Assembly: GCA_950295325.1 (NCBI GenBank)
Contig: OX485804.1
Coordinates: 16,120,001-16,184,000 of the forward strand
From: Polytrichum commune
Lineage: Eukaryota; Streptophyta; Polytrichopsida; Polytrichales; Polytrichaceae
Direction of reading: 5' to 3'
DNA length: 64,000 nt
Made by a program: the position numbers and the translations under genes. A model generated the notes under the pieces. That model saw only the letters and a program-made list of their open reading frames with translations. It was not told the origin of the DNA and did not search any database. The first letter of the stretch is position 1; the number at the start of each line of letters is the position of its first letter. Positions 24,584 to 37,089 of the stretch are shown piece by piece.

Positions 24584-26422
24584 CTCATGCTCTACAACAC
24601 ATCTTAAACTAAAATATGTGATTTCATTATGAATAGACAATTCATGCATAAGTCTAGAATTATCCATAACCTTATATACATGTTAAGAACGTCTGTCATA
24701 TGATCATATTGGATCCCCCCTACTTATAGTTTTACAAAGATGACCTCATGTCTATCCAAAGCTGCATATTTAAAATTGGCTTGTGTGCTAACTTAGGGTC
24801 GATTGCGTTAGGGTACACAACCAAAGAAAATTTGGAATCCCACAATCCTATCGGCTGCAAACTTAGGGTCGATTGCAAACTCATTCATAAGATATGTCTA
24901 AATAAATAAATAAATAAATAAGGCCGACCAATTAGCCCGACCGGCTTGGCTTTTGGCGTATGCCCCCACACCGGCTACGGCTTGCCGTGGGGGGCCTGAA
25001 CTAGCCAGGCTAGTTGGTTTATTTGGTTGGTCCCCCAGTGTGGCCGGGGTATGACAATAATGTAGGACCACCTTCCTGCCAAATCACGGTCATCCCAACC
25101 CAAGATACCTAATATGAGAAACCAAACTTCAACATATCCATATTATACAACTCCTCTCTAATGCTATGGGGGACCTTGAATCTCACATGCACTGTGCCCC
25201 CATTATTTTGACATGGAGAATCTTTTTGTTGATGAAGTTAGCATGAGTACTATAGCTTAGTCAACAAATTACACTGGCAGGTGGTTGCTGGAAGAGTCTA
25301 ATTACCTTAGCTCTCTAGCAACGTGGGCAAATAAAATAAATAATTTTAATGGTGCCTAAATTTAGGGGGAACTAATTTTGCTGAGTGTTGCAAGAAAATG
25401 ACATTCAAAAAGTGCCTAAAATTATAATAATGCAAGTGACAAACCTTAGGGTAAGGATATGTTGTTTAAGGGAAGTGTTTAGGTTAATTGTAGCCGCCGT
25501 ATATGAAATTAGAAAATCCATCCATGACTTGGATGAATGTCTAACTTATTTGATTTTTTTATAAAAAAATTGCCATAATGAAGACCTAACCTCCTCATAA
25601 CTTATTGAAATGGGATCACCGCTATTGACAAGAGAATTCCATGAGAAACACACTTATACCCAGGGTTGATTTTTCACAAAGTTTTTTCCCGTCCACGTCC
25701 AAAAACCTTGAATTGAAAGGCAAAAAAAATTGCAACCCGTCCCAAAACTGGTAATTTCTAAACCAACCTGTCCATGGAAAGGTTAAAGAAAAAACAACCC
25801 GTCCCAAAATCGGTTTGAAAATGAAAATACCCGTCCCACAAGAGGCATAAATAAGTCTCTTACAATGTTGGTAAAAAATTAGAAAAAAACAAAAAACCGA
25901 AAGATGTTGACATGTGATTGGTTGCACTTGGAAACAATAGGATCTTGACAAATTATGCCTTCAACATCTCTTACAATGTCTTTTGCTATCGATTCTCATC
26001 TTTCCAGTTCACCCCATTCTAAATTTTGTGGTTGATGAATTAATGTATGCAGGTGAATCAAGCACTTCAAGATTGATATTTTGATTGGGTATTAGTGGTT
26101 TGATTGCATTATGCTTATATTCACATGTCATAATGTAACTAATATTTGTACCATTTCCTTTTTTTGGAAAAAAATTATTTGAAAAAATTATTTTTAGAAC
26201 CTGTCCAAAGTGAATTTGACACGTCCAAAAACCGGTTCATTTTCTAAGAACCCGTCCATTGGAAATGTTTTTTTTATGAACATGTCCCTGGACATGTTAG
26301 GAACCTTGTGAAAAATCACCACTCCTTATACCGTCTGTGACTTCCTTAACACCAACCTTTTGGATGATTTGCTTTCAAGCGTCATTCAATCGGGCCTCTC
26401 CGGAAGTTAAGGGTAATATTAA
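24584..26422. other. intergenic DNA, no gene recognised
   Basis: No supported exon. An AAAT microsatellite lies at ~24901-24921. A GC-rich patch at 24920-25050 contains a CCCCACACCGGC...GCCGTGGGGG hairpin. Around 25640-26300 a short phrase similar to CCCGTCCCAAAA...GG recurs several times, probably decayed element sequence. Confidence 0.4.
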
Positions 26423-26608
26423 GGGCCGGTTTACACTACAGTGGAGAAGTCCACCGGTCATGAAAAAAGGGCGTTTCTCAATTGTGATTGGTCGAAAATG
26501 CAACTCTTGACCGGTGGGTGTTTACACTAGGTGAAGAAAACAATGTTGGTGAACTTTTCTCATGGATGATAAAATGACATGGCCGCCTACATGGCGGCAC
26601 TTTTTGGA

Positions 26609-26687
26609 GTTGGGCTTTTCCGGAGGAGGAGTTTCTTGTCCGGCCTCAAGAGGATGGACAAGAAACTCCTCCTCCGGAGAACCCAAC
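26609..26687. repeat. 33-bp-stem hairpin inside the PIF element
   Basis: Arms 26609-26641 and 26656-26687 (GGAGGAGGAGTTTCTTGTCC and its inverse) pair almost perfectly around a 14-base loop. It lies where the transposase sequence breaks off, so it may mark the internal deletion or fill-in event. Confidence 0.85.
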
Positions 26688-26714
26688 TCAATAAAAAATA
26701 TCATACAAATATTA

Positions 26715-27138
26715 ATTTGAAATACCATACAAATCGGCAAGTGTATGCAAAGTATCACCGGTTGCCAATCAATGCAATGTCAAAGAAATTCTACACTCTA
26801 TTGGAATACAAAGTCTTAATTTTGTATATTTCTTGCTCAACATGGGTCCAAGCAAATGACATAAATAAAAAAAAGTAGGTTTACTCACCCGTACACGATC
26901 TTTGAACATTTTTGCATTATATGATCCAAGAAGAAATTGTGACACATATCCACTTGGCCAGTGAAATTTCCACACCACCCTCTCCTTGCTCCCAAACAAA
27001 AAAATATGCCATCATCATAATTGAAGCATTATGGTGATACATGATGGTTTTTTGTATCGCCATAGTTGAAACGATAAAATATTTCAAAACCATAAAGATC
27101 ATAAGAGAGCACAAAATCTCTCTTCTTCGATTGTCCAT
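26715..27138 (-). pseudogene. PIF/Harbinger transposase N-terminal fragment
   Basis: Reads MDNRRREILCSL..., then after a frame change RVSKPTFFYLCHLLGPML, KLRLCIPIECRISLTLH, a TGA stop, and LATGDTLHTLADLYGIS. This matches the order of the plant PIF/HARBI1-like helix-turn-helix region (RMSRxTFxxLCxLLxP ... AIPVEKRVAxALxRLATG ... VxxLFGVxxSTV). It ends before the catalytic domain and carries at least one frameshift and one stop, so it cannot make an active protein. Confidence 0.8.
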
Positions 27139-27904
27139 GATTGAAGATCAAAGATAAGAAGAGAGAAATTGATGAGGATAATTAAGAGGAGAGCATGTCT
27201 TAAATAATACCAAAGAGCAGTGCTTTGTCCAATGTGTATGGGTTTTCCCCTCTTCATTCTTAAACACCCAAGGAGACATTTATTTCCTACATGGGCCAAA
27301 CTTGACGATTGGCAATTTGGCAATTTTCATTATCTTTTGAATAAAATTGAACATTATATTACACATTTCTTATGAACACAATTCTTGTAGATATCTTTTG
27401 ATACAATGTGAATGTAGAGAATTATGGTTTTTTATCACCAAAAATCTTCACCATTAGGTGAACTTCTCTTCACCGGTGGACTTCTCCGGTGGACTTCTCC
27501 GCTAAACTTCTCCTCTAGGTGTTTAGACTTCAACCGGTCAAGACTCCTTAAGAAATATTTTATTGCCTTTAATTCTTCTCCGGCACATCCACCATTTGCC
27601 TCATATAACCATGTCTTGGCCAAGCATTCTTCACCGACCGGAGGCCTTCTCCACCGTAGTGTAAACTGGCCCTAAGTAAAAGCAAATACACATGCATTAA
27701 ACATGTGGGATAAGAGAGATGGCAGCAATTGGTCACATGTGGAATTGCCATTGAGCTCCATATGTCATGCTCACATAATACAATAAATGATGTGCTGTAA
27801 ACAACTGAACACCATCCAGCCTTGTGGCTGAGTTCAGTGGGCCCAGGTATTTGGCCATCTATTCTTGGACACTTCTTGTGCTATTCTCCTTGACTACAGT
27901 GTCA

Positions 27905-28358
27905 GGGCCACTTCACACACGGGACTGAGAGCCCGTGACCATTGCACTTCAAGCACTCTCATTGGTGGAAAAGCCGGAGCCGGTCCAAGTTCGCTACTTC
28001 ACACTACACTTGAGGGACCAATGGAATATGTGAATGCAAGATGGATGTAAAGTTTACATGGGTTCCTACATGGCATTGATTGGATCATGTTTCATGGTCA
28101 CTTGGACTCTTAAAAACCACCTCTTGGAGGTAGGCCTAATACAAAACCGGGAGACTATGACATTCCGAACGCTCATAACTGTTGGTTTATTCTATTTTAT
28201 CATGTGTGAGGAATTGAAATCCATCTTGCATTCACATACTCCGTTGGTCCCTCAAGCGTAGTGTGAAGCGAACTTGGACCGGCTCCGCCTTTTCCACCAA
28301 CGAGAGTGCTTGAAGTGTACTTGGTCATGGGCTCTTAGTCTCGTGTGTGAAGTGGCCT
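27905..28358. mobile_element. PIF/Harbinger-like MITE, ~150-bp inverted repeats
   Basis: Left GGGCCACTTCACACACGGGA and the right end (reverse complement AGGCCACTTCACACACGAGA) begin inverted repeats that continue ~150 bp with a few changes. Flanks are TCA (left) and TTA (right), consistent with a TTA duplication that has since changed by one base. No coding capacity. Confidence 0.7.
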
Positions 28359-28799
28359 TTAGCTACCGGTATGTAGGTACTCATCAAGTGTTGGTTGTGT
28401 TGGGGCATGATGTAACATCTAGTATGTAAGTTAGTGTTGCAGTTCATTGAATTCACATATTGCCACTACATATTCCCCGACCAAGCCCTCACACATAAAC
28501 ATATCAAATACAACTCACCAATTAACACCATACAAAACAATGGATGGAAAGCCAACCCCCTCCATTACCATCACAACCGGAGTGAGAGGGGCTATACATG
28601 AACACTCCATAAATAAACTTGCCAATCTAGAAATCCCAAAATCCACCATTAGAACCTTCATGAAAAACATACACTAGAATGCCATCAAATACCTCACCTA
28701 CCTTGTCCTAAACAAAAGGGAACTCGACAATAAACAAGCCCCTGTCTCCCCTCCTTAATAGACTGAGATAACTAGTACACCTTCAGAACCCACCTCTCA

Positions 28800-28870
28800 A
28801 AGGGAGGCATAACACCTTATGTTGCATCACGATACCCGTGATCAACATTAGGCCAATGGGCTCACATTCA
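28800..28870 (+). repeat. short repeat shared with 57605-57700
   Basis: GGCATAACACCTTATGTTGC, then ATCACG...GATCA...GGGCTCACATTCA..., matches 57605-57700 with few changes. Family not recognised. Confidence 0.65.
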
Positions 28871-31384
28871 TGCTGGTACTTAGATACATGCTTTGTTTTT
28901 ATTTATTTATTTAGCGTTGCATGAATCACAATGCATCATTTTTCTACATTTGTTGTACATGCTGAACTTTGTGGCAGTTCCCCTTTGGATTAGAAGGTGG
29001 GTTTTTGATAGCCCAGCCACACCAGGAAGAGGGGGGGGGGGGAGGGGTGCACCGGCCGGGCTGGCTAGGCCCCCGGTGTGGCCACTGCATGAGAAAATGT
29101 ATGTGTTGAAAGCAAAGTGTGAATTCCATAAGCACATTCTAGTTTGGTTATGTTCTTATGAAATGTATACAAGACATTTGTCATCTTCTAAGTAGTCAAC
29201 GGTTGAGTTATTGAGGTCCTCCTTCGGAGCCGCATGATTTTGGAAATAGCACATGCTTTCAACTAAGCCTTGGTTGTTTTAGTGAACATCCAAATTACCG
29301 GCGAAGACTACCTTTAGGCTATTGCATATCTTGACACTACTTTGGACTTCTTACCATTTTTCATCTTCATTGTAGGTTTCAAGGCAAAAGAGAATGAACG
29401 AATGCTTTCAGGAGCAATATGGTGGTTCTTTGGGCTGCCATGTGGACGCATCGTCCTCGTCTTTGCTATGATGGTATAAGCTTAGTACGGGAGGCTTGTG
29501 CCAAAAGTGATGGGATTGGATTCATGTGGACAAGGATTAAGTTGCCTAGATGTTTGTGATTAGAGATATTGTAGATGTGGGATCTAATTGTAAATGTTAC
29601 ATGTCATCTCTACCCTATTTGTAAGATATAGAGAGGTGGCTTTTAATGAAACAACTCTGACTTTATGCAGGGTTATATGTGTGTTTACCCTTGTAAGCTA
29701 AGGTTATTTATGTAATTGTATGCCAAAAATGAAGGTGTGGATGCTACACTAGGTATGACTTGGAAGGCCTATAGTCCCACATGGTCCAGGATTTGTGTAG
29801 TCAGTGATACCCTGCCTAGGCGAGGATGCTCTTCTAAAAGCGGAGCGTGCAGTGGTGCACATGGCTTGGATGGTGCTGTATTTTATGACATTTTGGTGAG
29901 GTGGTGTTTTGGTCCCGTCCATGTTTGCTAATATAGATACATATGAGGTTTTTATCCGAATTGGAGGTTCCTCGACAAGGTGCGACTTTTGCTATAGGGT
30001 GGAAGCATTTGACCATCAAACTAGTGTAAGATTATGTTGAAGACTAGAATACGTTGTTAGGGGGAGGGGGGGATTATGTATGTTGTCGCGTTTAGGGTTA
30101 AGGGGATTGAGTGGGAGGGCTACCCGTACGAGTGTGTAAAGAGCCCCCCTGGAGGGCTACTTGTACAAAAATGCAACATTTGTATGCGATTGATTGTGCG
30201 TATTACATTATCTGAAATACATTGAAAGTTAATACCTTGTGGGTGTCATTTGCAGAAGATCGAGCAGAAGGGAAGCTGCAATCGGCCATTACATACAAGC
30301 GCTTAGCTTAGATCCCTTCATGTGATCGGCCTACGAGGAGTTTTATGTGCTATCGAATATGATGTGGAGGTTGTTGCCCATCTATATCTGGGGACATGGT
30401 GGCTTTCCAGCTGCAACAACTTGAGTTGCTTGCACAATGAAGCCCATTTGAGCATGAGGAACATGGGTTTTCTTTGCGTACACCATCGTCCAACAATGGC
30501 AAGCCCCCAACACTGGAGGCTCTACTCTGGTAGCTTTTTAGGCATGTCAAGTGATGCCATTCGCATTTTGTGACTCCTCTGCCACACTCACATGGGGAGA
30601 ACCGGCTCCTAATTACAAACAAACTAGTTGAGTTTGAGAAATAAGCGGTTGAGGTTCGAGACTTCAGGAAAACCACCGATCATTTTAGAGGAGTCTATGC
30701 AATCTACTTCTATAATCAATAAAGAGAAATAGAGAGACAACAATATGTAACCATTTCGCCCTGGAAGCACTAGGACTTTGACTGCTTAGTTATGCCCAAA
30801 AATCTCCCCGGACACAGGCTGCTCGGGTGGGGCCCCTCCTTACCTGCTGGCTTGGCCCACAAGCCAGACCTAGCCAATGGGACCCACTGACCCGATACCA
30901 ATGGGCCCCACCGGATGGAGGTGGTCCCTTGGCACAGTCACATGGAGACCGGCTGTTCCAGGTTGCATGTCCGGCCTAGCTGCCATGTGGGCCCGGAGTT
31001 GTTTTGCCTCTGGAACTTGCTGATTAATAAGAATATTATGGAGCAGGCTTTTCACGTTTTACTTATGTGAAATGTTACTTTTCAACCACCTCCCTCAACA
31101 GCGCAAGTTGAAGTAACTTGGGCCCCAAGTAAAGTTAAAGTCCAGATAAGGGCCTGGCTACAGAATGGCCAGCTCAGACCCCCCCCCCCCAACCCCCTTC
31201 CCCCTTATTTCCTTTGAATGCCAGCAGAGCAGGTCTTCATTGAAACCAATGAAGGCCACGTCACCATAGATACTTAGTGGGCCCGGGACCTGATTGGCCG
31301 TTGACACCCAACATATGCCACGTCACTACAGTTACGAAGTGGGCCCGGGTCCTCATGGCTATTGTTTCCCAGCACCGGCCTGGC
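28871..31384. other. intergenic DNA, no gene recognised
   Basis: Open frames are short and show no family signature. Poly-G (29030-29042) and poly-C (31170-31180) runs occur. 30600-30815 is the third copy of the block at 5385 and 20975. The stretch 29250-29700 is a little more gene-like in composition, but I cannot assign exons. Confidence 0.4.
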
Positions 31385-32520
31385 CCATTAGGTGGTATGG
31401 TATTTATTAGAGTCATATGGTATTTTATGTCACTATGGTAAACTCTTCGGATGACACTTCGTCATGAATAAGTGAACAAAATGTTGTCATGGAGGATGGA
31501 TGCGTTCATCCATTGGCCGAACCCCCTACCTTCTCTTGTCAACAGCTTGTGAGGAAATATTGTCATGGATGAATGAAATATGGATGATTAATTGCTTGGT
31601 AAGTGGTAGCTAGTAATTGCGACACTGTAAAAAATCTACAATCCCCTCAGAAAATTTACAAGGAATGACAAATAATGTTGGGTTACCATTTCGTGTTTAG
31701 GGTCAGTATATCGCGGTTTACAATCAGTATCGAGGAAGATGAATAGAATCTGGGACATTGAATATCATATTTAGTGTAGTTCATCCCATGTTGGCTTCAC
31801 TCGACTACACTAAATATTGTATTTAGTGCCGCCAATTCTATTTGTCTTGCTCAATTTGGATTGGAAACTGTCTGTGTAGTGTCACCAACACTTAATGTAA
31901 TTCCATCATTATATGTCAATTTCTGTGAAACATTTTGGGCATTACAAATGTACGTTGTTGCCAAAATTGTCACTTCTCAAGTCATTTTTTCATCCAAATT
32001 TCAATCGTCCATGGCAATATTGCATTACCGAAATGTTAGGGTGCAAAATATACCAAGTTGGATGACGCTTGTGACAAACTTATTCATAAGAAGTGTTATT
32101 AGAAAAGTTACTATAGTGATATATAATACAATGAAGAATAATAACATTACACTAAATATTATTTAGTGTCACCAAGTCTATTTGTCTTGCTCAATACCAA
32201 TTGTAAACCCTGGTGTAGTGTCACCAACACCAAATGTTCACCTAACAATATTTGTCATACCTTGTAATTATAGATTTACTGTGTTACAATTACTGTCGGT
32301 TAGTAAGTGATTTTTCCATCCAAATCTCAGTCATCCATGAGAATATTTCATCACAGATTTGGTAGGGTGCAAATTATACCAAACTTTGTTCCAATAATTG
32401 ACATTTGGAAATGAACTGAAAAAGTAAGTTGGGATGACAACCGAAAAAGTTACCACAGGGACATAAATGACAATATTTAGTGAAATAAGTAAATTAAATG
32501 GTTTGAATACAATATTTTGT
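31385..32520. mobile_element. cluster of three ACACTAAATATT MITE copies
   Basis: 31385-31795 is in the orientation of the 11637 copy. 31800-32150 and 32145-32520 are in the opposite orientation and follow each other directly. Shared marks are ACACTAAATATTGTATTTAG, TCTATTTGTCTTGCTCAAT, GTGTAGTGTCACCAACAC and catccaaat..tcatccatg blocks. Borders are approximate. No coding capacity. Confidence 0.65.
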
Positions 32521-34302
32521 GGTGCTAAGAGGTCAGCTTAATTATTAGGAAATGAAAATTGATTTTGTAGTTAATCGTTTATCGAAGGAACCTTCGTCGG
32601 AGGTCACCCCAGTCAACGATAGTCAGCGTGGGCATGTCGTCAACGCCTAGGCCGTTCTAGAGCCTCCTTATTACGGCGTATGCCGCACGCATCCCTCCTA
32701 CACCGCTGGCATTCCTCGGAGGCTCGGCCATGTCGGTAGCCTCGATTTGAGGTAGCTTGGAGTTTGGAATCCACGTCATTAAGGGAGTTGGAAAGTTGTT
32801 CCGATCCAAGATCAACCCTATTTTTCCTGGACTCCATGCATCAACGTCAGCTTCAAGCAATTGGGGTGTGGTGGGTGTTACGAAAAGAATCAAGTTAAGC
32901 TCGCATTTACAAGTGGGTAAGGGAACATCTCCTTGAAGGTCGTGAATGATTTTTGGGTTGTGTCTCGTGGTTGATTGAATCTCGTTCTTGTGTTGGTTGG
33001 TTGAATTTGAGGATTTTTCTTTTTATTGGGTTGCAAAATGGTTGTGATCAATGCGATTGCTGACGAGATGTTGTTAGTGGTGTGGGGATTTGGAAACACA
33101 GTGTTGTGGTATAGTTGAATGGCGTGGAGTTGATTTGTGATGAATTCGATGAAAGATCAGTTAGAGAACTCCAGGAACACTAAGTGGTTCACAATCCTAG
33201 AAATATCACGTCCACCAATTGTCAACATGAGAGGCTAAATTCTCTTGATGATAGATGTTGAAGATTGTTGTAGGTGTTTAGTGACGGTCTGGTGTTTTGA
33301 GAATCTTGGAATTCCTTAGAAATTTTGGATATCAAGGACAGGATAGCGAGGGATCTGTGGTGCATTTGACCAAGGGTTAAGGAAGGTAACCTCAACTTCT
33401 ATAGTGTAGAGCCGACTTGTTGCAAGAATTGTCACCAGTTATTCCAACAGCGAATTGACGGTGAATTGTCGGTAAATTGTCAGTGGCATCATTAAGGAAG
33501 CTCAATCATGGATTTTAGAAAAGTTCACATCAATCTCCTGCATCACATGATTATGTTTGAAAGCATATGGTGCAACCAGATTGATAGTATCAACAATTTC
33601 TACCCATGTTCTTGAGAAAACTAGAATCCCAGCGTACTAGCTGAGTGTTGTAGAGGGGACCCCATCCCTCTCTGCCCTTAGTTTCTACGGAGTGAAGCAA
33701 GTAGGGTTTGCAAAAGGTCAAAGTGCCACCAGGCCGTGCATGGTGTCCTGTTTTTAGGTTCTTGTAGGGAGTCTTAAAGGTACATCTTACATGTTTGGGA
33801 TTTTAATAATTAAGAATGAGCAGGTAGAAGGTGAGCAATGAGGTTACAAGGTTGCAAGAGGTGGCAACGAAGGAAACTGCGGGCGGAGACTGATGGGGTC
33901 TCCTCTGTAACACTTGTCCTAAATCTTGTACCGGAGGAACATATTGACTGGAAATGTGGAACACGGATTTGGCTTACCCTGCAAAGGGTTTTGGATAAAA
34001 TCTCTTCCAACTAGTGGAATGATGAACATGGCTTAACCCTGTAAAGGCTGTGGGAGCCTGATTTGGGACACTCAGACATACGTTGTTTTGAAATTGTACG
34101 ATGTGAATACAGTTTGTGCTGTGACTTCTTGGTAGATAGTGATAGGTTATTGTCTTGCAAGGTGATTCTTCTTGACACCCACACAAAGTAACTTGAAGGG
34201 AGTTTAATGAGCATTTCATATGGTCCGGTATGAAGAGAGAATACACGATTAAACTGAACATGCTAAAATCGTTTTGGGGCTAAATTACACAGGTTTGGCA
34301 GA
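32521..34302. other. region upstream of the GNAT gene, no gene recognised
   Basis: At 32640-33100 the minus strand has two overlapping open stretches with fairly complex residue composition (e.g. EADVDAWSPGKIGLILDRNN), but I recognise no family and see no splice structure; they may be decayed element coding sequence. The last few hundred bases before 34303 should contain the GNAT promoter and leader; no clear TATA box was found. Confidence 0.35.
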
Positions 34303-34839
34303 TTGGAGGCAATGAGCATCAGCGAATCTCAGGTGACCCTAAGGGCATTTACAATTGAAGACCTTTCCAGCTTCTTGGAGTGGGCAACAGACGATGCAGT
34401 TACTGAGCAACTAGTTTGGGACACATACACATCTGAAGAAGATGCGCGGAACTTTTTAATAAATGTTGCCATTCCTCATCCATGGCTGAAAGCTTTGTGT
34501 GTTGATGGCAAAGCCATTGGGTCCATTGTTTTGGAGAGAGGGATGGGCTTCGACAGTTGCACAGCAGTTCTAGGTTACTGCATTGCCAAAAAGTATTGGG
34601 GTATGGGAGTGACCACACACGCGGTGAGAAAGATTGTGGAGATGGGGTTCCAAGAAATGGATGTTGTGAGAATTGAGGCTTTGATTAAGCAAAACAATGT
34701 GGCTTCACGACGTGTGTTGGAGAAGGCAGGGTTTCAACTTGAAGGCACTATGTACAAATACAAGCTGATGAAAGGAAAGCTGCAGGATTGCTTCTTATAT
34801 GCAAAATATGCACCTGAGAACACTAATAGGCCATCCTGA
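34303..34839 (+). CDS. GNAT-family N-acetyltransferase, RimJ/p20-like
   Basis: A complete intronless frame of 178 residues. It should transfer acetyl from acetyl-CoA to an amino group; the substrate is not known. The whole length matches the plant 'uncharacterized N-acetyltransferase p20' group of the RimJ/RimL-like GNAT clan. VTLRAFTIEDLSSFLEWATDD (near 11-31) is the usual N-terminal strand and helix. IPHPWLKALCVDGKAIGSI (58-76) is typical of the group. Motif A, acetyl-CoA binding, is YWGMGVTTHAVRKI (98-111, an R/QxxGxG/A type loop without the leading R/Q). Motif B is NNVASRRVLEKAGF (131-144). No signal peptide or membrane segment, so probably cytosolic or nuclear. The first ATG is used; a second ATG three codons on gives almost the same protein. 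No operon-like partner. Confidence 0.93.
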   Translation: MEAMSISESQVTLRAFTIEDLSSFLEWATDDAVTEQLVWDTYTSEEDARNFLINVAIPHPWLKALCVDGKAIGSIVLERGMGFDSCTAVLGYCIAKKYWGMGVTTHAVRKIVEMGFQEMDVVRIEALIKQNNVASRRVLEKAGFQLEGTMYKYKLMKGKLQDCFLYAKYAPENTNRPS

Positions 34840-35013
34840 AATTATTTCTCTATATGGAAAATTTAGGGTTTAGGGTAGTCGGATTGCAAAGCATATTGCA
34901 ACAAACATTGTTTCGTTCAGATTTCTCAGCAATTTGGTGTCAAGTTCATTGCACTGATTTAGCTAAGAAGGGGCAAAATATTGAAAGGGTTGAAGAAGTC
35001 TTACACTTCAAAT

Positions 35014-35162
35014 TTAATGAGGTGGAGGGGGTTGAATCTTCATGTAAATCTCCCTTGCTGCCTCCACCCACATGCCATTGCCTCCTGAGCGTCTCACAGC
35101 CGACTCAGGGTCACCTGTAAGTATCCACTGCAAATAATGCTGCAGGTGAAGTAGGGACCCAT
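35014..35162 (-). CDS. possible terminal exon of an unrecognised gene
   Basis: On the minus strand an AATGTAG acceptor at 35163-35164 opens a 49-codon frame ending LQWILTGDPESAVRRSGGN...EIYMKIQPPPPH and a TAA at 35014. A second possible acceptor (TTACAG) lies ~45 bases inside. The residue mix looks like ordinary protein, but I recognise no domain. If real it would join the possible exon at 35908-35976. Chance openness is a serious alternative. Confidence 0.22.
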
Positions 35163-35907
35163 CTACATTAAAAATGTTTGGAAGCACTAGCTATTTATTC
35201 AATACACAATTATTTTCAAGATACCAACCTCTTTGCAGTTCTCTGATGTACCTGTATTGCGAGTATTGCTTGACTAATTCAAACTTGTTGCGAGGTAGAT
35301 GGTTATGCTGTCAGTATTCCTAGTCTTCAAAATGGAAGTGAAAATGCAACAAGTTTGTTTCAAATATGGCGGAGTGTGACTAGATTACGCTCAAGTAGCC
35401 AATCAAAAGACATAATTTCTCTCTTGCTGAATTAACCATTCAACTACAACACGCTTGAGCCATACTTCCATAAGTATGAAATAGTGAACATTCAAGTTCC
35501 TCACGTCCGAAATATCTCTCGAGACTTGAACCCTAATGAAGCGGGAGTACATGGATGGAAGGTACTTGTTCCTACAGCATGTCATTCAATAATATAGAAC
35601 CTTGTATAGTTATTCCATCCTACTGCACATTCAGATGTTGATAAACTTGAGTTCATCCCAATCCAGTCAGCTGAAGTATATTGATTAGTCAGCAGTGTAT
35701 GTCACAGGTTATATTACATCTAATTTAACAAACAAGTTCTTTTTCCGTCCAGGTTCAGATGTATGAAGAGTTGAACCTCATAAACCTAAAGAATTGCAGC
35801 CCTTGTGATATATACACACCATTACTCTTAAACCCTGATCCCTAAATCTTAAATCAAAAAGATCTACAAATCAACTTATAACCTCAGGGATGAAACGGTT
35901 ACCTGAA

Positions 35908-35976
35908 GGTGAACTCTTCAACTGCTGCAGGAAAGGCCGGGGGCTGGTCTTTGTACTTGCCTGAGCAGTTGGTTTC
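35908..35976 (-). CDS. possible internal exon of the same unrecognised gene
   Basis: Flanked on the minus strand by TATATATCCAG and GTAACC. One frame reads KPTAQASTKTSPRPFLQQLK and joins in phase to the inner acceptor of the downstream candidate exon. Another frame is also open across this length, so the call is weak. Confidence 0.18.
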
Positions 35977-37089
35977 CCTGGATATATAAACAGGGAAATG
36001 GTTCATTTAAAACTTCAAAGCAGTTCCGAACTTCACACTTACCCACTGAAATGGATCTGCTATGGTAAGGCTAATCGGTGTCACTCTCACACTAAAACCT
36101 AGAAGACGTGGATGTATTGGAAGTTCAATTCAAAACAGCCCTAAACTCATATACAAGCAGAGTAATCAAAAATTGCAACACAGCAAGGGGACTCTGCAAA
36201 TGTGTGCATTTGGAGATACATCATCACACACTACTTGCAGAAACTATGCCTTAATAATATATGTGAAAACGGAGTAATGTGTGCTCAGGAAATCAGTAAA
36301 GCATATCAAGGCCAAAGGCTTTCAAAACTGCTGAAACCAGTTCCAGCAGTTGCAAGAACACACACACAAAACAAACAAACAAAATTGCAGTACTGTTATG
36401 ATTGGTGGATTTTAAGTACACCGTTTATGGCTGGTTTTGAAACTGGTCAGGAATCAATGATTTATTGTATATACAACGTAAGAGATCAATCTCCATGAAC
36501 TCAGGGTGATGAGTGGAAGACGGGTAAGATTGATGCAACTGCTATAATGAAGCTTTCTACTGATCAAAAGACCAGCATTCAGGTTATTGAAAGGTACAAA
36601 AAAGTACACTTCCAGTTCATGATTTCCAACATGGTATGGTATGGTATATGTAAATAAATATGCCACCAACGTCCTAAAACCCTACACTCTACAAACGCTC
36701 TCCATGTTCTCTATATTTCTCATGTTCCGTAATTGCCCATAAAAAGTTAGGAATTGCAAAACTGTGCCGCTGAGACTCAAATGAGGCACAAGTGGTTTTT
36801 TTTATATTTCCAATTCGGAGCAAAATTTTGGTATCATCTTTCTTGTTCCGACATAATTGTGCAACTATGTACCGAGCTCTACAGTAAACAGGACGGTTGG
36901 TCATTCATTCATAACCGAGCTGCAGCAAAAGAATTTGTGTCTATTCTATTTCACTTATCATCAAAGCCTGGTTGGCTTCTTTCATCATGTCTCTCTATCT
37001 ACTACTCATGTTTCGTAAAGGATGAAACAACAACAATAATTTGAAGGTGTTTACTGTCTTGATAGAAGCTTTCAATGGATTTGAAAGGG

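Larger units (their letters stand above)
26423..27672 (-). mobile_element. PIF/Harbinger element, deletion derivative
   Basis: TIRs GGGCCGGTTTACACTAC (left) and GGGCCAGTTTACACTAC (right, reverse complement) extend 27 bp with two mismatches. The trinucleotide TAA flanks both ends (26420-26422 and 27673-27675). A 3-bp TAA/TTA duplication and such ends fit PIF/Harbinger. The interior carries a broken N-terminal part of the transposase on the minus strand; the DDE catalytic core is missing. Subterminal CACCGGT motifs recur at both ends. Confidence 0.85.
34840..37089. other. between GNAT and DREB genes; 3' regions and possible hidden exons
   Basis: Contains the 3' regions of the convergent GNAT (plus) and DREB (minus) genes. 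Apart from two possible minus-strand exons listed separately, nothing is recognisable. There is a short CA-rich tract near 36360 and no sign of a transposon with clear ends. Confidence 0.4.

Noticed and set aside
32640-33100. Overlapping minus-strand frames of 65-78 residues upstream of the GNAT gene
   Set aside because: No recognised family, no consistent frame across the region, no splice structure.
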